DNA of 64,000 bases from Symbiotaphrina buchneri. Lineage: Eukaryota; Ascomycota; Symbiotaphrinales; Symbiotaphrinaceae. The stretch lies in the NCBI GenBank assembly GCA_001599915.1, contig BCIG01000032.1:132342-196341 (forward strand), read 5' to 3'. This document shows, piece after piece, positions 1 through 11,316 of this stretch. Each line of letters begins with the position of its first letter. Positions within the stretch are counted from its first letter, which is position 1. The position numbers were made by a program, and so were the translations under genes. The notes beneath the pieces were generated by a model that was given only the letters and a program-made list of their open reading frames with translations, was not told the origin of the DNA and searched no databases.

Positions 1-1276
1 CAAAGGCAAAGTCTGATAGGTTCCCTTGCAATAGTCCAAGCCTGTCCATATCTTCTTCGCAATGCTCATGATGCTCATAGGTGTCTCCGTCCCGATAATG
101 TCCCTATCCTGAGTTTTCGCAGTTTGAACCCCGGTCGGTGGCTTGTCTGTATTTCTTCGACAAGCACTTTTTTGTTAGCAATTACCGGCGATGCTGTTTC
201 CCGCATATCTGCGGATCGAAATTGCTATCCACGATACCCTGTCCGCTACTGTTTCCGTGCTGCAAGTACAATCTCATGTCCATATTGGAGGGCTCTTATC
301 TCGAGAACCTTTTTTTTATCCAATTCCGATCCCACTCCTATTATACTCCAGTGACAGCCGCACGGCTTTTGGGCGGCTCACGGTCAAACACTGCGTCTAT
401 ATGGTTCTTTCCCTTCCTCGTGTAAACCCCAAGTCTCACCAAAAGGCCCAAAAACATGGTCCACAATTGATATAGCTCCAATCAAGGGCACAGCAAAACC
501 CAACTATCTGCTTTATTATTCAATCATTATGGCCACAGGCGATACATAATTGGTGTCATATGCTTGCGACAGGGAGTCACTGTTCGATCAACGAATGTCA
601 AGTCCGCCGTCACAGGCCGGTCTGCCCTTTCACAACTCGGAACTTAGGATGCCTCGAATTTCATCCCACAGTATTGGAATCGGGCGCCGGGGAGCGCTCC
701 ATTGCAAGACATGGTCTTTCCACTAAACTATGTCAGTTTGCGTCCTCCACTGATAGACTGCTGCGAATGCAAGACTATATGCGGCTCTTTGCAACTTTCT
801 CCTGCATCATAACATTTCCTGCTGCTCCATGGATCTCCACGCGTGGTATTGTTCGCGAGGTATTTAGACGTCGTATCTAAAAAACGTAGGCAGAGATCTG
901 CATTATCGATGTCTAGGAGTTACATGAAAATTGTTGTTTGTCCATCAAAAGCCATTTTTGAACGCCAGAGTTCTCGGTGGGCTTACCCTGCTTTGTAGTA
1001 CGATACGTCCCTATAAGCAAAGCCTGAAAATGTCCATTAACATTTTGCGACTACCTCAGCTTCTTCGCATGATTTTGTAATACGGCATAGAAAGATTGAA
1101 ACATCACTCGCATTATGTGCACAGGTTGCTACCCCCGTACCTTATATTTTGTTTGAAGAACATATTTGACCCCAAGGTTGTGTGGGGAAGGGGTACGAGA
1201 ACTGATCGGCACAGGGGTCTCGAATAAGCTTCGATATGATGCGCCAAGCCTCCGGGAGATCTATGCCCAAACCTGT
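1..1276. other. Gene-free stretch, nothing recognised
   Basis: No open frame here has a recognisable domain, a plausible splice pattern or fungal-like composition; the longest are about 100 codons and lack family features. The stretch lies downstream of the telomere-protein gene that ends at 1277, so part of it must be that gene's 3' UTR. It is not as AT-rich as the right end of the window. A weakly tRNA-like stretch near 676-735 on the minus strand was examined and rejected. Confidence 0.5.
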
Positions 1277-4200
1277 CTAGACCAAACCGCCCATCCCATC
1301 GAGATCCAAGCCACTATTGCGGAGAATATGCATAACGCCACTTGCAACGCCGTTTTGCCCTTTTCCATCCCCCGAAACGTCTTTTATAGACCTAGCAGCG
1401 CCGCGAGCCCGCGACTCGCCTCGCCCTTTACCAGCCTTAATCCTTTCCTGACCATCTTCGCCCAGGCTGTTCCACCACTCGGTAAGACCCCTGGCGAATG
1501 CCCTTTCCTCGGCTGCAAACTCGACAGGGGGTCCCCTGATCTGCTCTTCCATGCTTTTCCCGGAACCCTTGTGGAAGACGACCCATGCACTATCGGCACC
1601 GCTGACCATAGCCGCCCTGCGATTGAGACTCTTGACCTGGAAGTTCCTAAGCAGCACCACATCGCCAATCTTGGCGATCGGCAGGGCCTCCTTATACGGC
1701 CGGAAGACTTGGGCAATCACCGTGTCTGGCGAAGAGGAAGGATCTGTGAGTCGCAGCGTCGTATGATAATCTCGAGGCTTGCTCTTGGCGCGGCCAATGT
1801 CGGTATTGTCAACGACCACAGCAAGAACATCGACCGCTGCTGAAAACTGTGTCGGGAGTGAAGAAAGAGGAGAGAAGTAGGACAATGGCGTGCGGAATCC
1901 ATTCACGGAGCCAGTCAGCGAGCTCTGAGAACCTATCGCACTGATGGTATCCTCTTCGCCCTCGATTGGCCGGCCTTTTTTCACAACCACAATCGTGTCT
2001 TCATCATCACCGTGCAGCTCTTCTTGAACTTCTGTAGGCTCGGAAGCAGCTTGAAGTCTGTCATGGTGATCACGCACTCCGATTTGGCCGGCAGGAGAAG
2101 CGTCCAGTGCTGACTCGCTCTGCCTCGGAATAAACCAAGTGCTGAGATGATCAGGTATCGTAGTCGATGGGTGCTCCAAGGAATTTCTGGCAGCAGAGGC
2201 CCTTCTGCTTTGGCGCACTCGCTCGGCAACGGAGACGGAGCTGCGCTCCAGGTTTATTTGAGAGGAGTCTTCGACCGGCCCCGGCGTTCCGACCGCCACT
2301 ACAGCCTGATCCGAACTTGCCAAGACAGAAGTACTCTCTAACTCAGGAGGAAGAAGGCTAGGTTGCGTTGCGTCCGGGGTGATGAGCTGAGTATTCTCTT
2401 GGACGGAGGCGTGATCATTCGGTAATATCTCGGATACTTGGGAGGACGGCGTCTCTGTCCTGTCATCGCTTGCTGTCGTCACGACCGGTTGTGGTACCTC
2501 GCGCATGACGGGACTGGGAATCCTCTCAGGAGTCCCTTCCTGCGATAGTTCCTCGGCGGAGCCTTCGGATTCAGAAGAAATGTCGATTATTTCAATCTGT
2601 TCCGCCTTATCCTCTTCCGTAATATATTGCTCCTGTGCCGCCCTGTAGTCGCTGGCAGCAACTAGCACCGACTCCTTTCCGTCTCCTTGTATGATCGACA
2701 TTTCTTCCACCACGTCCACTTCTTCAGAACTTTCCTCTTCCAAGTCCTCTTTTTCTGAACCGTTCTCGGACGTCTCTCCAGCACGTTCTTCCTCGGACTC
2801 CATGCCTTCCATGCCTTCACTGCCTTCGCTGCCTTGGTTCTCAAGGTCCTCCTTATCGGAGACACCGTACAAATCTTCCGTAGATACTGCAATCTCTCGC
2901 TCGACGGAAATCCCGGACCGTGTTCTTTGAACTGTGACGGCCTCCATCCGCGCAAGTTCCATCGACGGAGCAGAAGAAACGGCAGCGGCAAAGTCCATCA
3001 GCAGCCTCGTGTCAAGCGATCCTTCCGAAGGTTCATCAGGCCCTGGTGTCGTTGTTTGCGTTTCCCCTGACTCTTGAACGGCAGGAATTTCATCTAATGG
3101 ACGGCGAGTACTGAACCAGCCTTCCGGACGTGGTCGGACTTCGGTCTTGTCAGCCATTAATAGCAGATTTGTATGCGTAGACGTGACCTCTGCCGCTCGT
3201 CTCTGATGCAAGTCATCTTCAGGAGGCTCACTGTTCCTCTCATGTACGCCTTGGGGAAGCTCTTCCAGTTGTTCGTGGAAGGCTTCAGCCCCGTCCAGCC
3301 CAAACGATTGCCGCCGCTCAACATGCATGATATCCGCTACATGAGTCGCGACTTCCAAATTTCGTACGTCCTGCGCTTGCGCGATGTCCCGTATCTCGAC
3401 AGCGGTTTCGACAGCGGTTTCGACGGAGTTTTCGACGTTGTCCAACATTGGCTCGGTACCGAACCGAATCTCTCTATGGTCTGCTGCAAAGTACCCACCC
3501 CGTCCAAATTCTGTCCCAGGAAAAGGTGATATTAATGGCAGTCCTGGTGACGCAGCTGGCCTGATCTCCGGGGTTCGTGGTCTGTCTGGCGCCTCACGTG
3601 TCTCGACGACTGTCGTTGTCTGCTCGATGGCGATGTCCGTCCTCAAAAGCGACAATCGCGGCGGAGGCATATCTGATCTCTCTATATGATCGCCATCATC
3701 GTGTGGAGATCTGTCATTTGCCGTCTCCAATGGCTCAGAGGCAGAGACCGACGAATCTACCTCGGCTGTGGTTGCCATGACGTGTTCATCCTGCAATGCA
3801 TATTGAGCGCGCTCTGCAGGCTCGGGTTGCATGGTAGAAGAGTCCGGAAGAGGTAAAGAGCTAAACACAGGCTCTTGTACTTCAACGTTGCTCTCAGCCG
3901 TGGCTACCTGTTGCGGGACTTTGTCACTCGTGAGTTCACCGACTACCTGCAACGAGCTTGTTGCGCTTAAGTCTCCCTTTTCTGGGCTGGGCGTCCGTTC
4001 AGTATACCTCCACTGTCCGCTTTTTCTGCCAAACTTGGTCCTCTTTGCCCCTCGTCCATCCAAGAACTCATCCTGTTCCGTGAATGGATCATAGGCAGAT
4101 TCAAACGCGGAGCCTGCAGATAGTCGCACCCTTTTCATAAAGGCAGGAGACTTCCATTCGGAAGCGGGCGACTGGAGCGCTTGGATGGTCGGTCGTAGAA

Positions 4201-4757
4201 CTGGCGAACGCGGTGGTGTAGTGGACCGTACTTCGGGTTCTGGAGACGGCGTCGGATGGTCGATATCGAGGGACGAGAGTATTTGTGAGCCCCGAAGGTG
4301 CTATATGTCCTAATCAGTATGATGGCGATGTACTCTCAATTGTCCGTGTTCTTCAAACCTGCAATCTCAATCTCTCGCCGAACCTCAGGTCCCATTCCAA
4401 GCTTTTTCCAGGAGTACTTTGCGTCGATGCATCCTGGACAAATGCCACGCCCTCCAAGCTCAATGTAACGTCGTCACCGCTGGTAATACCAGCTCGCGCA
4501 ACGGCTTTTGCACTAGGGCCCAAGAATTGCACCTTGACTTGTCCCCATTGGCGTCGCAGACGGAAATCCGGCTCCACTAGAAGCAGGGTCAAGCTCCGCT
4601 GCGAGGAGGAGTAAGGCCATATGAGAGACACGATCCCATGTATGGATAGAGAAGAAAGATCATCGATATCCGGCTTCAGGTTCGCGATTGGGATGGTAGC
4701 GCTCGAGCGGGGTGCGGAGTGGGCATCTCCAACATCAGCCCCATTAGGGCCGTCCAT
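1277..4757 (-). CDS. Telomeric ssDNA-binding POT1/CDC13-type OB-fold protein
   Basis: Two exons, 4757-4359 and 4300-1277, joined across a 58-nt intron with a CTGAT branch point, give about 1,140 residues. Residues about 35-133 look like an OB fold (beta-rich, with LTLLLVEPD and GDDVTLSLEGV). Residues about 945-1045 match the Telo_bind domain of POT1/CDC13 proteins (AVDVLAVVVDNTDIG, LRLTDPSSSPDTVIAQVF, GDVVLLRNFQV). About 800 residues between them are acidic, Ser/Thr/Pro-rich and probably disordered, with runs such as EEESSEEVDVVEE. Family knowledge says such domains bind G-rich telomeric single strands. The layout, an N-terminal OB and a C-terminal Telo_bind OB in a protein of over 1,100 residues, differs from compact Pot1 (about 550-650 residues, Telo_bind at the N terminus), so a Cdc13/CST-like role is possible but unproven. 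It shares a 518-bp divergent promoter with the flavin monooxygenase. Confidence 0.85.
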
Positions 4758-5275
4758 GGTGACTTCTCTCGCTTTTCAAGTCATCGGCCACTACCGATAT
4801 AGATCCCTCCCCGGATTATCTCGAATCTGCAGGTAAGTCTTGTCAACGGCCACATAGCAATGGCGACGCGATGTTGTTGGGGTCTCGCGACCAGCCTCCT
4901 CTCAAAGGCCTTTCTTCTACGAAGTACGAGTCGCCATTGTGCCTGGATCTCTAGAACGGGCTAAGGCTGAGCTTGGCGAGCGATGGTGGATGGTGCCACG
5001 GGCTCTCCAACGGCTCCGATTCGCTGCAGGGCACCGCGCCGAGACTGAAAACCATCGTAGCTCCGTATTTGGCTCCATCTGCACGAGATGTTATCAATAG
5101 ATAGCGTGAGGTTCTGGATCTCACGTTATCGTCGCCGATGTCACCTTGACTCCCGCTTTGTTTCTTTCCATTCTTTGCGGTCCTTTCCTGTCATGTACAT
5201 CTGGAAGCGGTCTTCTGTTCTATATAACTCTGCACATATATATCCCATCTGCTTGTTCCTGTGTGCTAGTTATAT
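4758..5275. promoter_or_regulatory. Divergent promoter: telomere protein / FMO
   Basis: This 518-bp gap lies between two genes transcribed away from each other, so it should hold both promoters. A run rich in TATA-like elements (TATATAACTC, CACATATATAT) lies about 20-55 bp before the FMO start codon. No other motif was recognised. Confidence 0.5.
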
Positions 5276-6811
5276 ATGAACATCGTCCGCCTTCTCGGTA
5301 TGGGTGCAGCAAAAGAACCACAGCGATATAATGTCAGGTCAATTGCAATCATTGGAGCCGGTCCGGCTGGTCTGGCCGCCGCCAAGTATTTGTTGGCAGA
5401 AAAGGCCTTCAACAAAATTGATATTCTGGAGCAGAGATCCAATGTTGGCGGGGCGTGGAACTTCACGCCCGAAATCGGTCAGGGGCTGAGGGAGGTCCCC
5501 TTGACACACCCGCATGAGCCCACAGAACAGCCAGTCTGGCGACTGAACAGCGAGGGTGAGGCTCCCGTGGGGTCCAAGACGCAGAAAGAAGCAGTTTTCC
5601 CATCACCAATGTATGAGGGACTAGAGACGAATATCCCGCACTTCATTATGAAGTTTTCGGACTTGTCGTTTCCGAAAAATGCTCAACTGTTTCCGAAGAT
5701 GAGCACGGTGTTAAAGTACTTGGAGGACTATTCACAGGATGTCCGCCATCTTGTGCGCCTACAGACGCAGGTATTGGACGTAAAACTGGTCACCGAGGGC
5801 GCAGATGATCGGTGGCAAGTCACCACCAGGACATTTCCATCAGAAGAAGAACGTCAGGAGACTTATGACGCGGTTGTAGTTGCAAGTGGTCACTACAATG
5901 TTCCCTTTGTACCCGCCATCAAGGGCTTGTCAGAATGGAACGACCGTTATCCTGGGACGGTAACACACTCCAGATTCTATAGAAAGCCGGAACCGTTCAG
6001 AAATAAGAAGGTCATTATAGTTGGGAACTCAGCCTCCGGGCTTGATATTGGCACCCAGATCAGCAAGGTGGCCAAGCAGCCCGTTTTTATATCTGAAAGA
6101 TCAGCATCCTATCTGTCTCCTGGCCCGGATCCGGCCAAAGTGGAGCTTCCGGAGATTGAGGAGTTCCTGCCTGAGCCGCACAAGAGAGCCGTCCGCTTCA
6201 AGAACGGCCGCATTGAAGAAGACGTCGATGCTGTCGTGTTCTGTACAGGCTACTTTTATTCATATCCCTTCCTTTCATCACTCGATCCACCCGTAGTGTC
6301 AGATGGGTCGCGCGCCGAGCATCTGTATCAGCACATCTTCTACATCCCCCATCCTACTCTTGCATTTCTAGCCTTGCCGCAGAAAGTGATTCCGTTCCCC
6401 ATATCCGAGTGCCAGTCAGCCGTCGTCGGTCGGGTATGGTCAAATCGGCTGAGTCTGCCGTCGCAATCACAGATGACCGGCTGGGAGTACGCCGAGATCG
6501 CCTCCCGAGGGGATTCCAAAGGCTTCCACACTCTCATGTTCCCGCTCGATGCGGATTACATCGACTTCCTGCACGACTGGAGCCTGAAGGCCGAGCGGAG
6601 GGAAGGGCTGGAGAATGATGGGGCTGGAAAGATCCCTCCCAGGTGGTCGGAGAGGGAACGGTGGATGCGGGAGCAGTTCCCTGCAATAAAGAAGGCGTTC
6701 TTGGAAAAGGGGAGCGAGCGCGAGAACATCAAGACGATAGAAGACCTCGGTTTTGAATTCCAACAGGCGCAGAAAGAGGTACCTACAGAAGGGCAGCAGA
6801 GCGTTTTATAG
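5276..6811 (+). CDS. Flavin-containing monooxygenase, FMO1-like
   Basis: One uninterrupted exon encodes 511 residues, close to the usual length of fungal FMO1 proteins. The FAD-binding Rossmann motif GAGPAGLAAAKYL starts near residue 28. The FMO signature appears as YPGTVTHSRFY near residue 226, and the NADPH-binding motif GNSASGLDIG near residue 249. VVFCTGYFYSYPF matches the conserved ATG/CTGY-type motif near the C terminus. In yeast this family uses NADPH and O2 to oxidise thiols such as glutathione and cysteine on the cytosolic ER face; related fungal enzymes can act on other soft nucleophiles, so the substrate here is open. The first ATG (5276) is used; a second in-frame Met nine codons downstream could also start. 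There are no tailoring-enzyme neighbours, so no biosynthetic cluster is implied. Confidence 0.9.
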   Translation: MNIVRLLGMGAAKEPQRYNVRSIAIIGAGPAGLAAAKYLLAEKAFNKIDILEQRSNVGGAWNFTPEIGQGLREVPLTHPHEPTEQPVWRLNSEGEAPVGSKTQKEAVFPSPMYEGLETNIPHFIMKFSDLSFPKNAQLFPKMSTVLKYLEDYSQDVRHLVRLQTQVLDVKLVTEGADDRWQVTTRTFPSEEERQETYDAVVVASGHYNVPFVPAIKGLSEWNDRYPGTVTHSRFYRKPEPFRNKKVIIVGNSASGLDIGTQISKVAKQPVFISERSASYLSPGPDPAKVELPEIEEFLPEPHKRAVRFKNGRIEEDVDAVVFCTGYFYSYPFLSSLDPPVVSDGSRAEHLYQHIFYIPHPTLAFLALPQKVIPFPISECQSAVVGRVWSNRLSLPSQSQMTGWEYAEIASRGDSKGFHTLMFPLDADYIDFLHDWSLKAERREGLENDGAGKIPPRWSERERWMREQFPAIKKAFLEKGSERENIKTIEDLGFEFQQAQKEVPTEGQQSVL

Positions 6812-7686
6812 ATGGTTCGAGGCGGTGATAGTTGAATGTTTCATCGACTTTGCCAGCTAGATTAGATCTTTGGTTTAGGACAGTCTTTTGCTGTACCGCC
6901 ATCTTGCTATCGATTCCCCTTTCTTTGTTCTCGAGCGCTTGTGACCCCCTTGACGATCGGATCGCTTCGTTGAACGGTGTGTTGTGTTGACGTCGAATCG
7001 TGTGCTGTCGATCATGCTTGAGGAGTCATCGGTCGGCCAGACACAAAATCTATACTCCGGAGTGTTGCGACCGAGAGGCTGCAGCCACTTGTAGCTTCGT
7101 GCGCCCAAGGATGTATGGTTCCATGGTTAAGGAACCTCAAGAGGGAAGCAGGGTCAGGGCAAAGAGCATCGGACTCCTTTGCTAGAGAGGACTAAGAACA
7201 AGGCTCAACGCTACCTAGGTGCCTTACCATCTCGGCAGGATGAAGTGCTCAGAATCGTGATAGAAATGTCGTGCCGTGTTGCTGACTGGATGATGTCCAT
7301 ACCAGGTATACGAAGATGCGTATTCGCCGATGATGACTGGCAACAAGCACAAGATCAAACAAGGATCGTCAAGCGGATGAAATGTTTATTTGTGAAGTTA
7401 GAGCACACCGCTCATGTTGTACATTCTTTATCATGTATGTCGTGGACTAACGCCTAGGTAGAAAAGACATCGCTAATCCCGTTTATTGATACAGAAAACC
7501 CTTTCCCGCAAACCGTGCAGCATGCAACAGTGACACCCGCTCGTCAAATGCTAATCGTACAGAGAAGAAGAACCTTGGGACTTTGCAAGTTCAATGACCG
7601 GCATCGTTGAAATGGATGGAAAGAAAGGCGACGAGCGATCAAGCTTCGAGGCCTGGACGATGACGACGAAGGTATGGTGGACCGTC
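6812..7686. other. Intergenic gap, convergent 3' ends
   Basis: This 875-bp gap separates the 3' ends of the FMO gene and the small minus-strand gene. Open frames up to 92 codons occur, but none shows a domain, compositional bias or splice support. Nothing else was recognised. Confidence 0.4.
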
Positions 7687-8023
7687 TTATGACGCATGCG
7701 ATGCGTAGCTCCCATTACTCGACTCGGGGCGCAAGGACGACATGGAACTGCGGCCGTCCGACTCGGAGCGTCGGCGAGACGACCTGGCGGCGAGGTCCAT
7801 TTGGCTCTTGGTGTGTTGATGCATCATGCTATGGGCAAACAGTCAGTATTTGAAATGTATATAATGACGGCGACGGTCGGTCGGCAAGGACGTACCGAGA
7901 ATAGGTGGCCATGGCCTGCATCGGGTCGTTCAGGTCGAACTGACTCCGGAAGTTGTGTTGAGCACTCATAGGCTCCGAGAAGTCACCGTTCACGTAGACG
8001 CCGGCGTCGACAGATGAAGACAT
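7687..8023 (-). CDS. Small conserved-looking protein, 89 aa, unknown function
   Basis: Exons 8023-7896 and 7828-7687 join across a 67-nt intron (GTACGT...CATAG) to give 89 residues. The unspliced frame only opens with a GTG codon; the first ATG is at 8023. The product has a short block, HNFRSQFDLNDPMQAMATYSR, followed across the splice by MMHQHTKSQMD, a basic patch SSRRRSES, and a Ser-rich tail. It has no signal peptide or membrane segment. The clean splice, the in-phase join and the amphipathic central part make it look like a real gene rather than chance. I do not recognise a function. Its promoter would lie in the long gene-poor gap to its right. Confidence 0.65.
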
Positions 8024-11000
8024 GTTGGATTTGGAAGAAGATGAAGGAGACACAGATGAGGTATGCGGTATGGACGGAGACGAGACGCTATGAGAAACAG
8101 AGGCCCTTGATAGATAGCAGATGGAGTGTGTGACAGCTTCAACACAGGGAGTTTGGATGTGCCCCTAAGAGTCTTGGATATTGGTGGAATTCGAAAACGT
8201 TGATGCTGAAATTGCAGAGGAAAGGGTTGGAAAGGTGATGCTCCCCAGCTATATAAGATCTAGGGTGTGTGTGTGTGTCGTATATCGCTCTGCGGCTACC
8301 ATACGGGATCCATTGTTAGTGTTATCATCACCCGCCACCAGGGCTTTGTCGAGGGAGGTCGGGTATGGGGCATGGCATCCATGAGCGAGGAGGAGCACAG
8401 ACCAGAAAAGAGACGGGAGATGGAGAAGAGGCCCAAGTCCGCGAAGGGTGTGACCAGGCAAAAAAGGGCATGGGGGCACGGGACAATGACAGACTATGAC
8501 ATGGCTAATGACAGACCATGACAGGCCATGACAGCACTGGCCCGTCGATCATCCACCGGACGCGGGCAAACGACCAAAGAAAGGCTTTAACAATAGGGGA
8601 ATAGAGGAATAGGGGTCCCAACCCTTTCCACTACCTTACCCTACCTACCTCGTACACCGTACCCTAGGTAACTGTCCACCCCGTCGATCCTCCTTGTCCC
8701 CGTCCCCGGCTCGCTCATTGGTCGTATCAACGACTGGGCGGCCATGCACCCCTTGAATATGCATTGACTTAGCGCGTGAAGCGGAGACACACACAGTAAG
8801 TTCGGTTTGCTCTGTCCTTTCATACGAGCGACGGATGACGGGTGACGGCTGACAGGCCGCAAAGAACACGGAACGATACTGATAATCCTTTGTAAAGAGG
8901 AAATCGCATAGCCGAAGCAAAGGTAGAGTGTTTCGTACGATACCGTGATGTATTCGTACCATACTTGTAGAGAGATGTGCCCTGGGCCAAGTTCCAACGG
9001 CCGGCCCAGGGGCTAGAACCATTCCGCCCTGCCGCTGCCGGTGTGGGGATCCCTTATGGTCTGGACCTGCGATCCACCTCCCAGATTCAATACTCCGTAC
9101 ACATCTTCGATACCTTTACCTACATTACAGCCGTCAAGTTGCACTTACCAGGGTGGCACCTATTGGTTTATGTTTGCCTCCTGCCTCCGGCATGCGTCGG
9201 GCTGTACGAAGCTATTCCCCCGACATGCATATCTGCACAGCACAGCTTAAGCAGTTCATCTGGCTCCTGTCAGTCGCGGATCTGGTACGGCTGGGATCGT
9301 CGCTTCTATCGGCAAGGTTGGATTTCGGTTGTACATACCTTAGGTAACTGGCATCATCGGTCGCCTCGAATTTTCAGCTTGACCTTGAAGGCGAGATGTC
9401 CAAGAATGCGATTTGCGTCAGGCGGCAGCTGTCAAGGCGCGCCAAAGACGGACGATCGTCGTCATAGGGTCGTTTGCATTGATTGGTCCCAGGCCGCGAG
9501 GAATACTCTGTACTTCCGTACCCAGAGGTGAGGTTAGGTTAGGGTCGAGTTGACGTTTGGCGCGCCGACCGATGTCTTCAACCGGTCTAGCGTATGATGT
9601 CAATCGGGAGCTTCAGCCTTTAGGCAATAATGACGGGCGGCTGAGCGGGCCAGTTCGCAAGGTTGGGTGGAAGGGAGGCAAACCCACGGGCCACGGATGC
9701 CAAGAAGTCCCCTGCATGCCGATGACGCCAAGGTCGGGCCAATGACAAAAAAGAGACCTGTTCTGGGCCGGGGACTCCTTTGTGCGCAAGTCATCGTCGA
9801 GGCAAGAGTGCTTTGTGCAACATCAGCAATAACTCTGTACGTTGAAGGACGACGTATTTCCTCGTACAGTAAGTCCTCTGGCTGTATGATAAAAGAATGG
9901 CCTTTACTTTTGCCCATGGCGCTGTGCCATGCTCCATCTCCCCCAGGCTCGGTCCGCGGGCGCTAAAGGCTATCCATGATTCTGATTCGTCTGTCATGAC
10001 TCATGATCGACGACTTACTAAGAGCCATAATAACACGTTCCCACCCCGCCACAGGGGTCCTGGCCAATCTATCTATGTCATCTCACACATCTCACACACT
10101 GAGATGAGGTACGGAAGTATTCATACCGAATAGTATGAAGTATTCGTGCATGGGACTGATCACCGTACTCAGCAGTATGGGCTGTTCGCAGGTACCTTAT
10201 CTACCTTATCTGTAAGGTATGGTCCAACGGATGTCTCTCCGCCTCCTCGGCGCCTTTTGCAGAGTGCTAAGGTACGTACCTTAGTATGTGGTACAGATAC
10301 GCTGTGATCTACGCTGGTATTCGTTCGTACGATGATGGAGAGAGGTACGAATATTCTACGAAGTACAGTGTACGAAGTACAGGTAAAGCACCTGCAGATA
10401 AGGCTACGAATAGTTGGTCGAAGCTTCATTCACGGCCTCGGTTCAAGGAGAACCCTAATCTTCCTATCCATCCTCTATTTACTCCCAGGCCCCATCGGGG
10501 AGGGGCTTCTGCTCACCGAAGAATATCGAGTTTTCGATTTCCCCTACTGTCCATGAATGCGCATATGTTGTCAGGCCCACAAAGTCCACATTCAGGTTGA
10601 TCGTCAATTTTGTCTTTCGTCAACTTTGCCTTTCGCCCTCTCTTCTCTAAGGTTACCTTCGCCCGCCATGTCATTCATCATACGATAAACGCTCGCATCT
10701 CGTCGATGCTATGTATCCCCACGGTGGTGGGACCCTACCGATCATCTCCCCTTTTCTCCTTCTCAATGACCGGGGGTCCCTTTTCGTGCCATGTACCACC
10801 AGCAAAAAATGTCGCCATCTCCCCTCATCCTCTAGATGAAAGGATTTCCTTTCAGGCCACCAATCATTACGTCGTGTTTGTAACTGTGGTGTATCAACGG
10901 CCGTGGCGAGAGCTCTCTCTTCCAGACGAGATATTCGGCATTGTACAACGTACGCTTCCATTGCTACAAACGACTCCTCACTGGAAAATCCCCGATTTGA

Positions 11001-11316
11001 GCATGATACATTCTTAAGGACTTGCTGGTAAATGTGCGGGAGGGGCCCACAGCAATGCGCAGAATTAGCCCGCGGGAACCCGGAACTTTGCCACCTGCCA
11101 GCTACAGCTTATCAATCCCCATGGCAGCAGCGCAGATCAGTCCTGAGCGGCGTCTTACTGGTCACGAGAGACCTCCGCATACCCCCTGTTTCTGCTTTCG
11201 CTGCAGAATCCTTATCCAAAGACCTCGAGCGCCATTACTCCAGGCTCTGCTCGCCTCCCCGACTTTGACAACTGATCCCCCAGACCCTACCCTTGCTTTG
11301 CTTCACCTCCTGTCTA
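8024..11316. other. Gene-poor 3.3-kb interval with short repeats
   Basis: No convincing coding region was found on either strand; the frames present are short, mutually overlapping and without domains. The interval holds a (GT)n run near 8263-8278, a degenerate ATGACAG/CCATGACA tandem near 8483-8536, ACCTTA-type islands near 8630-8672 and 10185-10290, and a repeated TACGAAGTACAG unit near 10355-10385. A long leader or a non-coding transcript cannot be excluded. Confidence 0.45.
8483..8536. repeat. Degenerate short tandem repeat (ATGACAG type)
   Basis: Five imperfect copies of a roughly 9-12-bp unit containing ATGACA (ATGACAGACT, ATGACATGGCT, ATGACAGACC, ATGACAGGCC, ATGACAGCAC) follow each other. 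This is a minisatellite-like array in a gap without genes; no function is implied. Confidence 0.7.

Noticed and set aside
676-735. tRNA-like sequence on the minus strand (TAGTTTAGTGG, then GCCCGATTCC)
   Set aside because: It resembles D-arm and T-loop consensus pieces, but the acceptor and T stems do not pair and the anticodon stem is imperfect. At best it is a tRNA relic.
1166-1843. Plus-strand open frame of 225 codons
   Set aside because: It overlaps the coding strand of the telomere protein's Telo_bind domain in reverse; its translation has no domain and reads as antisense shadow.
5276-8023. Secondary-metabolite cluster around the flavin monooxygenase
   Set aside because: No synthase, transporter or pathway regulator is present; the neighbours are a telomere protein and a small unknown protein.
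9531-9546. Telomere-like GGTTAGGTTAGGG
   Set aside because: Only two units, not a true TTAGGG array; too short to be called an interstitial telomere.
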